Shown here piece after piece: positions 1-10,534 of a stretch of DNA of 64,000 nt. The stretch lies in assembly GCF_032854445.1 (NCBI RefSeq), contig NC_088296.1, forward strand, positions 2,567,246 through 2,631,245. The letters are read 5' to 3'. Numbering within the stretch: the stretch's first letter is position 1; the number at the start of each line of letters is the position of its first letter. This DNA comes from Liolophura sinensis. Lineage: Eukaryota > Mollusca > Polyplacophora > Chitonida > Chitonidae. A model generated the notes under the pieces. The model saw nothing but the letters and a program-made list of their open reading frames with translations. It did not search any database and was not told the DNA's origin. The position numbers and the translations under genes are program-made.

Positions 1-460
1 TATTGCTGAAATTCAGAATAATGATTAAATAGCTCCATGGCAGGAGACCAGTGTTAAGGCTAAGCTCCTTGTGTCGCACAGGCTCCAAAAGTCAAGCTTG
101 TCTTGCATGTCTAGTGGTGGTAGAGATGTAAAGTGAGCATAGAATTGTAAGGAGTTTGCTGTGATACCATGCGGCTCAGCGGTCCATTCTCTGTGCTGGC
201 ATCTCTAGGTCTGCTTCACAGAATGTGACAAGCTTTTTTGTACACAGGGATTGCAACACCAAATTCTGTACAGAATGAACACTTACTAGAACTTTATTAG
301 AACATGTCAGAAGGCCTTGTAACTTATGGCTGAAAGGTCAGTTTCATTTCACCCCATCTGATTCATAATCTTTTTGCGTATTTGGGTCTTTAATCACTAT
401 GAGTCTTATTAACTCCTTGCTTTATGACATATCTGCTCAGAGAGTCTTCTCATAGTTGTG
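1..460. other. No recognised feature
   Basis: AT-rich single-copy-looking sequence with no convincing reading frame, tRNA-like head or tandem repeat. It leads directly into the short tandem array that starts near 461. Confidence 0.5.
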
Positions 461-606
461 TTTAACATTTACTCTCATGTGTAACATTTACTGTTGTGTG
501 TAACATTTACCTTCGCATGCAACATTCACTGTCATGTGTAACGTGTACTGTCATCTGTAACATTTACTGTCGTGTGTAGCATTTACTGTCATGTGTACCA
601 TTTACC
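461..606. repeat. ~20-bp tandem repeat (TGTAACATTTACTGTCATG-like)
   Basis: About seven imperfect copies of a unit close to TGTAACATTTACTGTCATG, with substitutions such as ACTGTTGTG and ACTGTCGTG. The array abuts the 81-bp minisatellite that follows. The last unit overlaps the first GTG-started frame of the larger array, so any protein predicted across this boundary is a repeat artefact. Confidence 0.75.
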
Positions 607-3335
607 TGTCAGTGTAAGAGCCAAGTCAGTGACTCCTCTACATGTATCTTCTCTGTACACTATATACTGTTACAGGTCTTCAATTCCTGTCAGTGTAGGA
701 GCCAACGGAGTGACTCCTCTGCATGTACCTTTTCTGTACACTGTATACTGTTACAGGTATTCAGTGCCTCTCAGTGTAGGAGCCAAGTCAGTGACTCCTC
801 TACATGTACCTTCTCTGTGCACTGTATACTGTTACAGGTATTCAGTGCCTCTCAGTGTAGGAGCCAAGTCAGTGACTCCTCTACATGTACCTTCTCTGTG
901 CACTGTATACTGTTACAGGTATTCAGTGCCTCTCAGTGTAGGAGCCAAGTCAGTGACTCCTCTACATGTACCCTCTCTGTGCACTGTATACTGTTACAGG
1001 TATTCAGTTCCTGTCAGTGTAGGAGCCAAGTCAGTGACTCCTCTATATGTACCCTCTCTGTACACTGTATACTGTTACAGGTATTCAGTGCCTGTCGGTG
1101 TAGGAGCCCAGTCAGTGACTCCTCTACGTGTACCTTCTCTGTACACTGCATACTGTTACATGTATTCAGTGCTTGTCAGTGTAGGAGCCCAGTCAGTGAC
1201 TCCCCAACATGTACCCTCTCTGTACACTTTATACTGTTACATGTATTCAGTGTTTGTCAGTATAGGAGCCAAGTCAGGGACTCCTCTGCATGTACCCTCT
1301 CTGTGCACTGTATACTGTTTTATGTATTCACCTCCTGTCAGTGTAGGAGCCCAGTCAGTGACTCCCCAACATGTACCCTCTCTGCACACTGTATACTGTT
1401 ACATGTATTCAGTGCCTCTCACTGTAGGAGCCCAGTCAGTGACTCCTCTACATGTACCTTCTCTGTGCACTGTATACTGTTACAGGTATTCAGTTCCTGT
1501 CAGTGTAGGAGCCAAGTCAGTGACTCCTCTACATGTACCTTCTCTGTACCCTGTATACTGTTACAGGTGTTCAGTTCCTGTCAGTGTAAGAGCTCAGTCA
1601 GTGACTCCTCTATATGTACCCTCTCTGTACCCTGTATACTGTTACAGGTGTTCAGTTCCTGTCAGTGTAAGAGCTCAGTCAGTGACTCCTCTACATGTAC
1701 CCTCTCTGTACACTGTATACTGTTACAGGTGTTCAGTTCCTGTCAGTGTAAGAGCTCAGTCAGTGACTCCTCTATATGTACCCTCTCTGTACACTGTATA
1801 CTGTTACAGGTATTCAGTGCCTGTCGGTGTAGGAGCCCAGTCAGTGACTCCTCTACATGTACCTTCTCTGTACACTGCATACTGTTACATGTATTCAGTG
1901 CTTGTCAGTGTAGGAGCCCAGTCAGTGACTCCCCAACATGTACCCTCTCTGTACACTTTATACTGTTACATGTATTCAGTGTTTGTCAGTATAGGAGCCA
2001 AGTCAGGGACTCCTCTGCATGTACCCTCTCTGTGCACTGTATACTGTTTTATGTATTCACCTCCTGTCAGTGTAGGAGCCCAGTCAGTGACTCCTCCACA
2101 TGTATCTTCTCAGTACACTGTATACTGTTACATGTATTCAGTGCTTGTCAGTGTAGGAGCCCAGTCAGTGACTCCCCAACATGTACCCTCTCTGTACCCT
2201 GTATACTGTTACAGGTATTCAGTTCCTGTCAGTGTAAGAGCTCAGTCAGTGACTCCTCTACATGTACCCTCTCTGTACACTGTATACTGTATACTGTTAC
2301 AGGTATTCAGTGCCTGTCGGTGTAGGAGCCCAGTCAGTGACTCCTCTACATGTACCTTCTCTGTACACTGCATACTGTTACATGTATTCAGTGCTTGTCA
2401 GTGTAGGAGCCAAGTCAGAGACTCCTCTGCATGTACCCTCTCTGTGCACTGTATACTGTTTTATGTATTCACCTCCTGTCAGTGTAGGAGCCCAGTCAGT
2501 GACTCCTCCACATGTATCTTCTCAGTACACTGTATACTGTTACATGTATTCAGTGCTTGTCAGTGTAGGAGCCCATTCAGTGACTCCTCCACATGTACCC
2601 TCTCTGTACACTGTATACTGTTTCATGTATTCCGTTCCTGTCAGTGTAGGAGCCCAGTCAGTGACTCCCCAACATGTATCTTCTCTGTACACTGTTTACT
2701 GTACACTGTTACATATATTCAGTGCTTCTCAGTGTAGGAGCCTAGTCAGTGACTCCTCTACATGTACCCTGTCTGTACACTGTATACCATTACAGGTATT
2801 CAGTGCCTAACAGTGCAGGAGCCAAGTGAGTGACTCCTCTACATGTACCCTCTCTGCACACTGTATACTGTATACTGTTACAGGTATTCAGTGCCTCTTA
2901 GTGCAGGAGCTCAGTCAGTGACTCCCCTACATGTACCTTCTCTGTGCTCTGTATACTGTTACAGGTATTCAGTGCCTAACAGTGTAGGAGCCCAGTCAGT
3001 GACTCCCCAACATGTACCCTCTCTGTACACTGTATACTGTTACACGTGTTCTGTGCCTGTCGGTGTAGGAGAGCAGTGAGTGACTCCCCTACATGTACCT
3101 CCTCTGTACCCTGTATACTGTTACATGTATTCAGTGCCTGTCAGAGTAGGAGCCAAGTCAGTGACTCCACTAGATTTACCTTGTCTGTACACGTATTCTG
3201 TGCCTGTTGGTGTAGGAGTGCAGTGAGTGACTCATCTACATGTACATGTACCTTCTCTGTGTACTGTTACAGATATTCCGTGCCTGTCATTGTAGGAGCC
3301 AAGTCACTGACTCCTTCACATGTATCTGCCCCATG
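607..3335. repeat. 81-bp minisatellite, ~33 copies, with higher-order structure
   Basis: The unit runs from GTCAGTGTAGGAGCC through GTGACTCCTCTACATGTACC to ATACTGTTACAGGTATTCAG and is 81 bp. Because 81 is 27 codons and the unit lacks stops in two forward frames, very long reading frames run through it (572-2737 and 817-2325), giving 27-residue repeats in two unrelated frames. A variant with CCTGTCGGTGTAGGAGCC starts at 1081 and 1810, 729 bp (nine units) apart, and again at 2303. The third spacing is 493 bp, six units plus 7 bp, explained by an extra ATACTGT near 2285. Units decay towards both ends. I treat this as non-coding satellite-like DNA. Confidence 0.92.
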
Positions 3336-3470
3336 AAATTTCAGTAGTATACATGTTCAGTACTTCATGCACACCTGTTAGTGTTGGAGCTCATGTTAGT
3401 GATTGCTGTGCTCAGTGAACATGAGCAGTAAGTTTTCATGAGGGTCCATATATGCAGCCTCTAGTTGGAT

Positions 3471-3651
3471 GTCCAGCTCACACTGGCTTCCTTTCTGCCT
3501 GTATGTGGGAAGGTCCACCAGCAACCTGCGGATGGTTATGGGTTTTCCCCGGGCTCTGCCCGGTTTCCTTCCATCACAGTGCTGGCCCCTGTCGTTTATC
3601 TGAAATATTCTTGAGTACGGCATAAAACACCAATCAAATAAATAAATAAAT
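3471..3651 (+). mobile_element. Meta-SINE-like element, 5'-truncated
   Basis: Starts at the B-box end of the tRNA-like head (GTCCAGCTCACACTGGC), continues through the core (AACCTGCGGATGGTTATGGG; a diverged form of AATGCTGGCCGCCGTCGT) and ends with ATTCTTGAGTACGGC, AAACACCAATC and an AAATAAATAAAT tail. The promoter A-box half is missing or diverged. Divergence from the full-length copies in this window suggests an older insertion. Confidence 0.85.
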
Positions 3652-3966
3652 GCGTCCAGTATTTTCTTGTGTATTTATTCACAGTAAAAACTCAACCATA
3701 GGCTGTGTACCCCTGTAGTATTATGTCATTTTCCTCAGTGACAAAACAGTCACATGTTTTAATGTTGCAACTTGTATCATATATATGAGCGTATTGCATT
3801 GAGAGTTATCTCCCCTTGACTGCAACCTGCGTTCTACGTGTGGAACTCAGCTGTATAACTTTACATTTGTTCTCGTTGCTGTACATTGTTCTTCGCTGGC
3901 GTAAATTTGTACATTATGCACACTCAGTAAATGGCAGTATAGCTGAAGAATCCGTATGTACTTGTC

Positions 3967-4060
3967 GGTGAGTGAATGAATGATTATGGCTTAACGCCAC
4001 ATCGGCAGTATTTCAGCCATATCGTGGCAATCGGTGAAGTATTATTCCCAGAGAATAAGT
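3967..4060 (-). mobile_element. Degenerate tail of the second SINE family
   Basis: GTGAGTGAATGAATGATTATG followed by GCTTAACGCCACATCGGCAG and TATTTCAGCCATATCGTGGC resembles, reversed, the (CACT)n-ended tail seen at 34699-35003 and at the LINE 3' end near 56.9 kb. It is diverged and no head is visible. Confidence 0.5.
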
Positions 4061-4097
4061 GTTTTTGGTCAAAATAATGACTTGGACTCTTCTGGAT

Positions 4098-4345
4098 TTT
4101 CATTTATTTATTTATTTAATTGATGCTTTGCACCGTGCTCAAGAATATTTCACCCAGAGTATATTTTAATGTATTTATTTATTTACATATTTCACTGGTG
4201 TTTTACGCTGCACTCTAGAATGTTTGACTAATACTAGGGTGGAACATTAAGGAAGTCGGTCAGAGCCAGGGGAAACCCACATCCATCCATAGGTTGCTGC
4301 AAGACCTTTCCACGCATTGACGAAAAGAATATAAAATATTTTACA
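4098..4345 (-). mobile_element. Two adjoining Meta-SINE fragments (antisense)
   Basis: Two antisense 3' tails follow each other: TTTATTTATTTAATTGATG with GTGCTCAAGAATATTTCACC, then ATTTCACTGGTGTTTTACGC with GCACTCTAGAATG. The second continues into AGCCAGGGGAAACCCACATC and GGTTGCTGCAAGACCTTTCC. The stretch from about 4296 (CATAGGTTGCTG through CATAAACATGTATAAT) recurs at about 4802-4876, so part of this fragment belongs to a locally duplicated block. Confidence 0.7.
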
Positions 4346-4470
4346 TAAACATGTATAATTTTTTTTTCTTTTATTTATTGACTGGTACATTGTCCATTTA
4401 CACATACTACCCTTATATACGAATCGTATTTAGCCTATGATTGCGATTGTAACTTTACAGTTTTATTGTA

Positions 4471-4797
4471 AAGGCAAGAAAAGTTATTGACCGGTACATT
4501 GTCCATTTTCACAATCTACTTTTATGTACGAATCAAATTTAGCCTACGATTGCGATTGTAACTTAAAAAAATTTACAACTACCTTTCAATTTCTTTGTAC
4601 AGCTTATTTTTACAATGAATTGTAAACTCAGTTGTAGGGTTTACAGTCGATTGTAGCTATAGTCTCTTTGTGCAAGAAGGTCCAGGGATTTGTCTGGCAG
4701 CCACAAGTTGTGTGGGCATCATGAAAACATTGTATCGGACCAGAAGGGGACATGTCTTTTCATGTAGTTAGTTATCTTCAGACAGCAACCAGGGATG
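4471..4797 (+). repeat. Left ~327-bp direct repeat flanking the zinc-finger gene
   Basis: From AAGGCAAGAAAAGTTATT to CAGACAGCAACCAGGGATG this block matches 7946-8271 with only scattered differences, in the same orientation. A partial third copy of its first ~100 bp lies just upstream (about 4375-4470, from TATTGACTGGTACATTGTCC to GCGATTGTAACTTTACAG). It does not have clear TG...CA LTR ends. It has no coding potential. Its function or origin is unknown. Confidence 0.85.
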
Positions 4798-4913
4798 AAG
4801 GTATCCGTAGGTTGCTGACAGACCTTTCCACGCATTGACGAAAAGAAGATAGATTTTTACATAAACATGTATAATGTGAATCATGAAACATTTGCCATGG
4901 TTAAAAAAAAATT

Positions 4914-4933
4914 TTTTCTTTTAATTTTCAGGC
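4914..4933 (+). promoter_or_regulatory. Candidate 3' splice site of the zinc-finger gene's 5' UTR
   Basis: A pyrimidine-rich run ending TTTTCTTTTAATTTTCAG precedes GCTTGGATCTGCC, about 390 bp before the zinc-finger start codon. It looks like an intron acceptor, which would make the coding exon begin near 4934 with an upstream non-coding exon. RNA evidence is not available here. Confidence 0.35.
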
Positions 4934-5321
4934 TTGGATCTGCCCCTGTCCCAACGCTGTACATATGTACATCTCATTCGTGCATAGCCAGACCGAGCTT
5001 TGATCGTTCTGATGTCGAAGATGGAATGTTGGAATTGGTCACGTGACCGGCATCTAAAATTTCTGAAAAGACTGTGAAATTTACAATTGAGTGAGACGAG
5101 AATTTTCCATGTCCTCGCTTCACTTTAGGATTCCTGATAAAAGGCTAGAAGATACAAACCATCAAACTAAGCGGCGTAAAACTGTGACGGAACCAGTTCG
5201 AAAACAGCCATTCTCCTCAACATCTAACGTTTGAAAGCTTTACCCGTTGAGATAAGTGTATTTGAAAATGCCTTTTGCAGTGCCGTGAGGCAGCCTAGAA
5301 ACTGCTTTAAGACTTCACAGA

Positions 5322-7547
5322 ATGTCCGAGATAGGTCAAGTTCAGTACCATGGTGTGGTACCTAAAGCCGACTCACTTCTGGATTGCACCAGGGACGGAA
5401 CATCGCCTGTGGGAACACAAACAGGCTCTTCCAGGCGTAAACAAAAGACGCCAGGCCGGGCAGTCGCATTCCCCAAACAGGAGCCTGAGAGTGATGGGGA
5501 ATCGACTGAAGTGTGGACAGAGGTAGAGATGAATCCTGAAACCCGGGCATATGCTCATCCAGCCAGTGTACTAGAAGATCCCCGGCCTGCATCTGATGTT
5601 ACCACTACAGAAAGTCACAGTGTCGTCGGTAACGACTCTGAGAGCGAAGATTCGTCAGGATCGGAGGGAGGGGAAGGTCATGCTGGCGTGGCCATGGTAG
5701 CGGCGAGTGAAACGAAAACCACACCTGTGCCGGTCTGCCTGTTCAAAAATACGGACATAGCAGGAACGTCTGAGAACTACGGGTCAACGTCTGTCGATGA
5801 GAGCAAGATACCATCGTATTCGTGTCATATATGCCAGCAGAATTTTATAGGGGAGCACATATTACAGGAGCACCTGAAAATTCATGGCATAAAGCCAGAA
5901 CTTTCTTTTCCATGTCACATTTGTGGCAAAGTTCTCACGAGAGAGAAATACTTAACGAAACACCTGAAGATACATGCGCGCTCAGCCCTTCGACCGTTTA
6001 GCTGCAAAACATGTGGAAGTAGCTTTGGAAGCCGAAAAAACCTCCGTCAACACGAGCGCATTCACAAGAAGAACAAACCTCTCAAGTGCCCGAAGTGTCC
6101 AAAGAGGTTCGATTTCAAGGGAGGCTTAATGACGCACCTAGCGAAGCACAATGAACATAGGCCGTACGTATGCCCCGAATGTCCCCAGGCTTTCAAAACG
6201 AAGGACACCTTAACTAGGCATGTCCGAAGGGGACAGCACTTGATTGAAGAAGAGGATGAAGACACGAAGGAGTCGGAATCTATTCAGAAATCTGAAGATG
6301 CATCCCGAAATAATTTCACCAAGATTACCTCCCTCGACGCTGCGAAAACTGAGCCAAAGAGAACAGCTATTACAACGCCCTCAATTGGCACGAGAGACTC
6401 TGTGAATGCGGCAAGTACATCTGACGAAGTCGAAAATGGTACGGATAAAATGAAATTTAATTCATATGGCCAGCAGAAATGTGAGAGGACGGGAAACGAA
6501 AGTGTTGATGTAGAAATGGAAAATTATTTTGTGCAGAAAGACAGAAAATGTGTGTATGGCGATGATAATTCATCCGGAAGTGGAACATCTACGCAAAAGG
6601 ATACCCCAGAAGAATCCAGAATGGATCCTGTTCTTGAGGTGAAAACTGAGAAAGAAGCTGATCCGTGTTTGCCAGAAAAGCGTAAAAAAAAAGCTTGGAA
6701 CAGATCAACGTTCGTAGCTGTTAAAGTGGAACCTGATGTTTATGTTTGTTTCACTTGCCGAAAGAAATGTTTCAGTAGCGAGGAGTTTCAGGATCATCTG
6801 AAACAGCATACTTCCAACAAACCGTTCGTGTGCTGGCAGTGTGGTCGTGGACTCACCTCACGGACTTCGCTGAACCGCCATATGATAACACACAGCACAG
6901 AAAAGCCTCTGACCTGTGAAGTCTGCGGCAAGGGGTTTATATACAACTGTGATCTGCAAGACCACAAGCGCTCTCACACGGGTGAAAGGCCGTTCGTCTG
7001 TCCCGTGTGCGGAAAGACCTTCGCCACAAGGGGGATTTTCAACGGGCACAAGAAGCTTCATTCCGAAGAGAAAACGCACATCTGTCCTGAATGCTTGAAG
7101 GGATTCGTCAGCAAACGGGCGCTAAAAAGACATATGTTCTCCCACACGAACGCCCGACCTTTCCAGTGCGATGTATGCCCACAAGGCTTCAAGTGTGCGG
7201 GAGGGCTCAAGAGACACATGCGGCGCCACGAGGGCATTATTACGCACGTTTGCGAATTTTGTAATCGCGGTTTCGGCCATTTAACGGACTACCAGCGCCA
7301 CGTTCGGATTCACACGGGAGAAAGACCCTTCACGTGCGAGGTGTGCGGGAAAGGCTTCAAGCAGAACCATCACCTGTCGGATCATGTACGAACCCACACA
7401 GGCGAGAAGCCGTACCAGTGTCAGTACTGTCCACAGCGATGTGCCACCAAGTCGGGACTACAGAAGCACCATCGGCGTCACGGACCTGAAGGGGACCTGC
7501 CTATAGATAAAATTAGCTTTCCTGGCGAATTCTCAGACAGCGGCTAG
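5322..7547 (+). CDS. C2H2 zinc-finger protein, 14 fingers, single coding exon
   Basis: Likely a nuclear DNA-binding transcription factor of 741 residues. ATG at 5322 is the first in a long open frame ending TAG at 7545-7547. Two finger clusters are visible: fingers 1-5 at about residues 168-306 and fingers 6-14 at about 474-722, each C-x2-C-x12-H-x3/5-H. Several are joined by TGE(R/K)P(F/Y)-type linkers (for example HTGERPFVC and HTGEKPYQC). Finger 5 has an extended His spacing (HVRRGQH). There is no KRAB, BTB, SCAN or ZAD domain. Residues 1-165 and 307-470 are acidic and Ser/Thr-rich. Four motifs fit the SUMO consensus psi-K-x-E: PKQE near 52, AKTE near 342, VKTE near 441 and VKVE near 468. 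No ortholog can be assigned. The gene is flanked by ~327-bp direct repeats and the frame is intact throughout, so it appears functional. Confidence 0.9.
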   Translation: MSEIGQVQYHGVVPKADSLLDCTRDGTSPVGTQTGSSRRKQKTPGRAVAFPKQEPESDGESTEVWTEVEMNPETRAYAHPASVLEDPRPASDVTTTESHSVVGNDSESEDSSGSEGGEGHAGVAMVAASETKTTPVPVCLFKNTDIAGTSENYGSTSVDESKIPSYSCHICQQNFIGEHILQEHLKIHGIKPELSFPCHICGKVLTREKYLTKHLKIHARSALRPFSCKTCGSSFGSRKNLRQHERIHKKNKPLKCPKCPKRFDFKGGLMTHLAKHNEHRPYVCPECPQAFKTKDTLTRHVRRGQHLIEEEDEDTKESESIQKSEDASRNNFTKITSLDAAKTEPKRTAITTPSIGTRDSVNAASTSDEVENGTDKMKFNSYGQQKCERTGNESVDVEMENYFVQKDRKCVYGDDNSSGSGTSTQKDTPEESRMDPVLEVKTEKEADPCLPEKRKKKAWNRSTFVAVKVEPDVYVCFTCRKKCFSSEEFQDHLKQHTSNKPFVCWQCGRGLTSRTSLNRHMITHSTEKPLTCEVCGKGFIYNCDLQDHKRSHTGERPFVCPVCGKTFATRGIFNGHKKLHSEEKTHICPECLKGFVSKRALKRHMFSHTNARPFQCDVCPQGFKCAGGLKRHMRRHEGIITHVCEFCNRGFGHLTDYQRHVRIHTGERPFTCEVCGKGFKQNHHLSDHVRTHTGEKPYQCQYCPQRCATKSGLQKHHRRHGPEGDLPIDKISFPGEFSDSG

Positions 7548-7945
7548 CGGCGTGTATATGCTGGCGGACCAGGATGGGGCCTGTCTATCCGAAAAAGTTG
7601 CCATTTCCTGGGAAGTTCACAAGTCATCGAAAGACCGGAGTCCGCTTGCACAAAGGCATTATAAATCACTAAAATCTCGGTCGTAGCCTTCAATCGACAC
7701 CCTCTTCCACGAAGGAATTGTAGGCTGCGATATTCGTAACTTGCACTCAAAATTACAATCGAGTCCACCCCACTGTAAATACTTACAGTCGCCCTAAATT
7801 AAGGCGAATTAGAAATACATAGATTACGTAGACTGTTAGTGCTTTTCTCTACTCGATGCGCAATGTAATTGCCTGAAAAAGATGTTACATTTTCTAACGT
7901 GTTTTTTCAGTGGTGAATTATTATGATTGAAATCTTTTGAAGTTT
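7548..7945 (+). other. 3' flank of the zinc-finger gene
   Basis: Probable 3' UTR and flanking DNA. No clear AATAAA signal lies close to the stop codon. The downstream direct repeat begins at 7946. Confidence 0.4.
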
Positions 7946-8271
7946 AAGGTAAGAAAAGTTATTCACCGGTATATTGTCCATTTACACATGCTACTTTTAT
8001 GTACGAATCAAATTTAGCCTACGATTGCGATTGTAACTTAAAAAATTTACAACTACCTTTCAATTTCTTTGTACAGCTTATTTTTACAGTGAATTGTAAA
8101 CTCAATTGTAGGGTTAACAGTCGATTGTAACTACAATCTCTCTGTGCAATAAGGTCCAGGGATTTGTCTGGCAGCCACAAGTTGTGTGGGCATCATGAAA
8201 ACATTGTATCGGACCAGAAGGGGACCTGTCTTTCCATGTAGTTAGTTTTCTTCAGACAGCAACCAGGGATG
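7946..8271 (+). repeat. Right ~326-bp direct repeat flanking the zinc-finger gene
   Basis: From AAGGTAAGAAAAGTTATT to CAGACAGCAACCAGGGATG; nearly collinear with 4471-4797. Shared landmarks include TAGCCTACGATTGCGATTG, AGGTCCAGGGATTTGTCTGG and CATCATGAAAACATTGTATC. Beyond 8271 the two copies diverge. Confidence 0.85.
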
Positions 8272-9120
8272 CGGATATCTTGCATTCAAAGTTTAGGACC
8301 AGAATGGGACCCTGCCAATCCATGTAATTCGAATTTACCCGGGACATTCATCGTGCAGACATGGTTTGGGACCAAAAATGGACCTACCTTTTTTATTGAT
8401 ATATCTTATCGGATTTTAAAAGGTATTCTGTCTAGGAGTGTACAATTACTTTTCCTTGGATCTTCTGAGAAAGCGACTGATTGGTTTCATTCTTGTGTAG
8501 TTAAATGTTAACTGTATGGAGACTCGAGTTCCTCGTATTTTCTTGGGCGGAAAATTGTATGTTTTACTGATTATATGTAAAATCTTTTTGTCAAGTTTGT
8601 TTACAAGTCACGTGTTGGAAGAAAATTATCGCATAGTGAAATTCAACAATGCATGAATCCTATAATATTTCTTTTTCTTTTTAACATTTTAAAATGATTT
8701 TGTTCAGTCCATGGTGCTAAGGGGCGTGATGTAAGCTACATGTTAACCTCTGTTCTAGATACTTAGAATAAAACCCTGTCTGCTGTGAAAAAGATTTTAT
8801 CAGTGTTATGGTATTACACGCATCTCTTTCTATTATTTGTTTGCTTGATACAGAATGTTTAACGTCATACCCAAGAATTGTGGACTTACATAATTTCTCT
8901 CTCTGTTTCATATGTGAATGAAGGAATTCAGATTGTTCGCGGTAAACCACGGGGTCTTGTCAGGTTACTTTCTCACAGTATTAAATAACGTGTTAATTCA
9001 ACAGTTATGGTATTCATTATCAATTGTGGCTTCAGTGTCCACTGATGATCACATATTAGGACAATAATGAAGAAGCTATAGCAGCGTGAACATAGTGGTT
9101 GGTAAAAGTTCACGGTCTTC
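8272..9120. other. Intergenic DNA
   Basis: No credible coding region. An AATAAA hexamer at 8767-8772 could serve a long 3' UTR of the zinc-finger gene, but nothing else supports that. Short frames here lack any recognisable domain. Confidence 0.35.
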
Positions 9121-9123
9121 GTT

Positions 9124-9405
9124 ATTTATTCATTTATTTATTTGATTGGTAGTTTACGCCGTACTCCAGAATATTTCACCGACGCCGGTGGTCGTGGGTT
9201 TTCACCAGGCTCTGCCTGGTTTCCTCTCGTCATAATGCTGGTCGCCTTGTATTACTGAAATATTCTTGAGTACGGCGTAAACACCAATCAAAGAAATCAA
9301 TAAATATGCGACGGTGGCCAGCATAATGGTGGGAGGAAACTAGGAGGAGCCCGGAGGAAACCATCCGCAGGTTCCTGTCAGACCTTCCCACAACGCTCTT
9401 CGTGA
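9124..9405. mobile_element. Rearranged Meta-SINE: inverted pair plus antisense fragment
   Basis: An antisense 3' tail (TTTATTTGATTGGTAGTTTACGCC, given here in part, up to AGAATATTTCACCGACG) is joined to a sense core and tail (GGTGGTCGTGGGTTTTCACC to CGGCGTAAACACCAATC). This makes an imperfect inverted repeat between about 9136 and 9297. A further antisense core fragment (GGTGGCCAGCATAATGGTGG to TGTCAGACCTTCCCA) follows to about 9395. Confidence 0.75.
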
Positions 9406-9813
9406 TGCTAATGGTGGACACACTTGTTACTGAGTGCTGTGAACTGTGATGACCGTCCACTCTCTTTTCACGCTGCCACTTTTCACTCCCGGATTGTTGC
9501 CCTAAAATGTGAAAATTTGGTGGAAATTGAAGTGAAAATTTTATTGACTACTTACGCTAATTGTTGAGTTAACAAGCTAAGTATTTATTACCAAGAGAAA
9601 GCCATATAAAATTGCTTCCTGCTTTGAGATTTTTGTTCAGTATATTTGAGAAAGACAAGTGGACTTCAGCTAACACACCTTGCACGCCGTCCATCGCTTA
9701 TAGTCGCCTCACGAACAGTGGCATTCTAATATTGAAAACTCGTAAAATTCCGTCTCGCCTGTAATAAAGCGTCCAAAATCTGTGGACTGCGTCACAGTTC
9801 TCGGTGTTTGCTT

Positions 9814-9816
<3 letters not shown>

Positions 9817-9884
<68 letters not shown>
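9817..9884. repeat. (TA)n microsatellite
   Basis: An essentially pure TA dinucleotide run of about 65 bp, abutting a SINE end (TATGTATGTTTGGGGTTTAA). Confidence 0.95.
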
Positions 9885-9889
<5 letters not shown>

Positions 9890-10050
9890 TTGGGGTTTAA
9901 CGTCGTACTTAACAATTCTTTAGTCAAATGAAACAGAGTAGTCGTTATGTGCGTGTATAGACACTGTGCCCTCTTGTGACCAAAGTGCTGCCGCCAATGA
10001 AATATCATGCCGAAGACACCAGATATGACACCCCATCCAGTCACATTATA
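9885..10050 (-). mobile_element. SINE fragment with the GACGTTAAACCCCA-type tail (antisense)
   Basis: Read on the minus strand it contains GGGGTGTCATATCTGGTGTC, TTCGGCATGATATTTC and then AATTGTTAAGTACGACG followed by TTAAACCCCAAA. The body also recurs at about 33540-33631 and 50225-50330. The tail matches the family at 34699-35003. Confidence 0.7.
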
Positions 10051-10167
10051 CTGACAAGGTCCAAACTGTTATGTTTCCTTACCATAACCTCTCGGTGCTG
10101 AGCGTCAAGTGAGGCCCAAGGAAGTACCGTTTGATCTCGGGGTCTACCCACTTGCCTGCTTGTGAAA

Positions 10168-10362
10168 CAAGTTTAGTTCAAATCCCGCTCATGCTGGCTC
10201 CCTCTCCAGCCGTAAGTGGAAGGTCTGGCAGCAACCTGCGGATGGTCGTGGGGTTCCCTGGGTTCTGGGCGGCTTCCTCGCACCATAATGCTGGCCGCCG
10301 TCGTATAGGTGAAATATGCTTGTGTATGGCGTAAAATACCAATTAGACAAATAAACAAATAA
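10168..10362 (+). mobile_element. Meta-SINE-like element (sense, diverged)
   Basis: Contains GTTCAAATCCCGCTCATG (B box and head/core junction), GCAACCTGCGGATGGTCGTG, ATAATGCTGGCCGCCGTCG and a decayed tail (GTGTATGGCGTAAAATACC, ACAAATAAACAAATAAA). The 5' head is partly unrecognisable. Confidence 0.8.
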
Positions 10363-10534
10363 AATATAAAACAAGTATGTAATACACAAGAAACGCACGA
10401 TTACCACAGAAAACGATGTCTTCTCACGGTGATTCGTATCTAATTCTGTAATCCGTACCGCACTGCTGTGCGTAGTAATGCATCATCTATAAGCGGTGGT
10501 GGAATAAGCCGGGGGTTGTCATCAGTTACCTGAC

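Noticed and set aside
572-2810. Very long plus-strand frames (up to 721 codons) suggesting a repeat protein
   Set aside because: They come from an 81-bp satellite unit that is stop-free in two frames. Starts are GTG or internal ATG, and no signal, domain or unique flank is present.
4471-8271. Direct repeats as LTRs of a retrovirus-like element around the zinc-finger gene
   Set aside because: No gag-pol between them, no clear TG/CA ends, no primer-binding site or polypurine tract seen, and a partial third tandem copy on the left.
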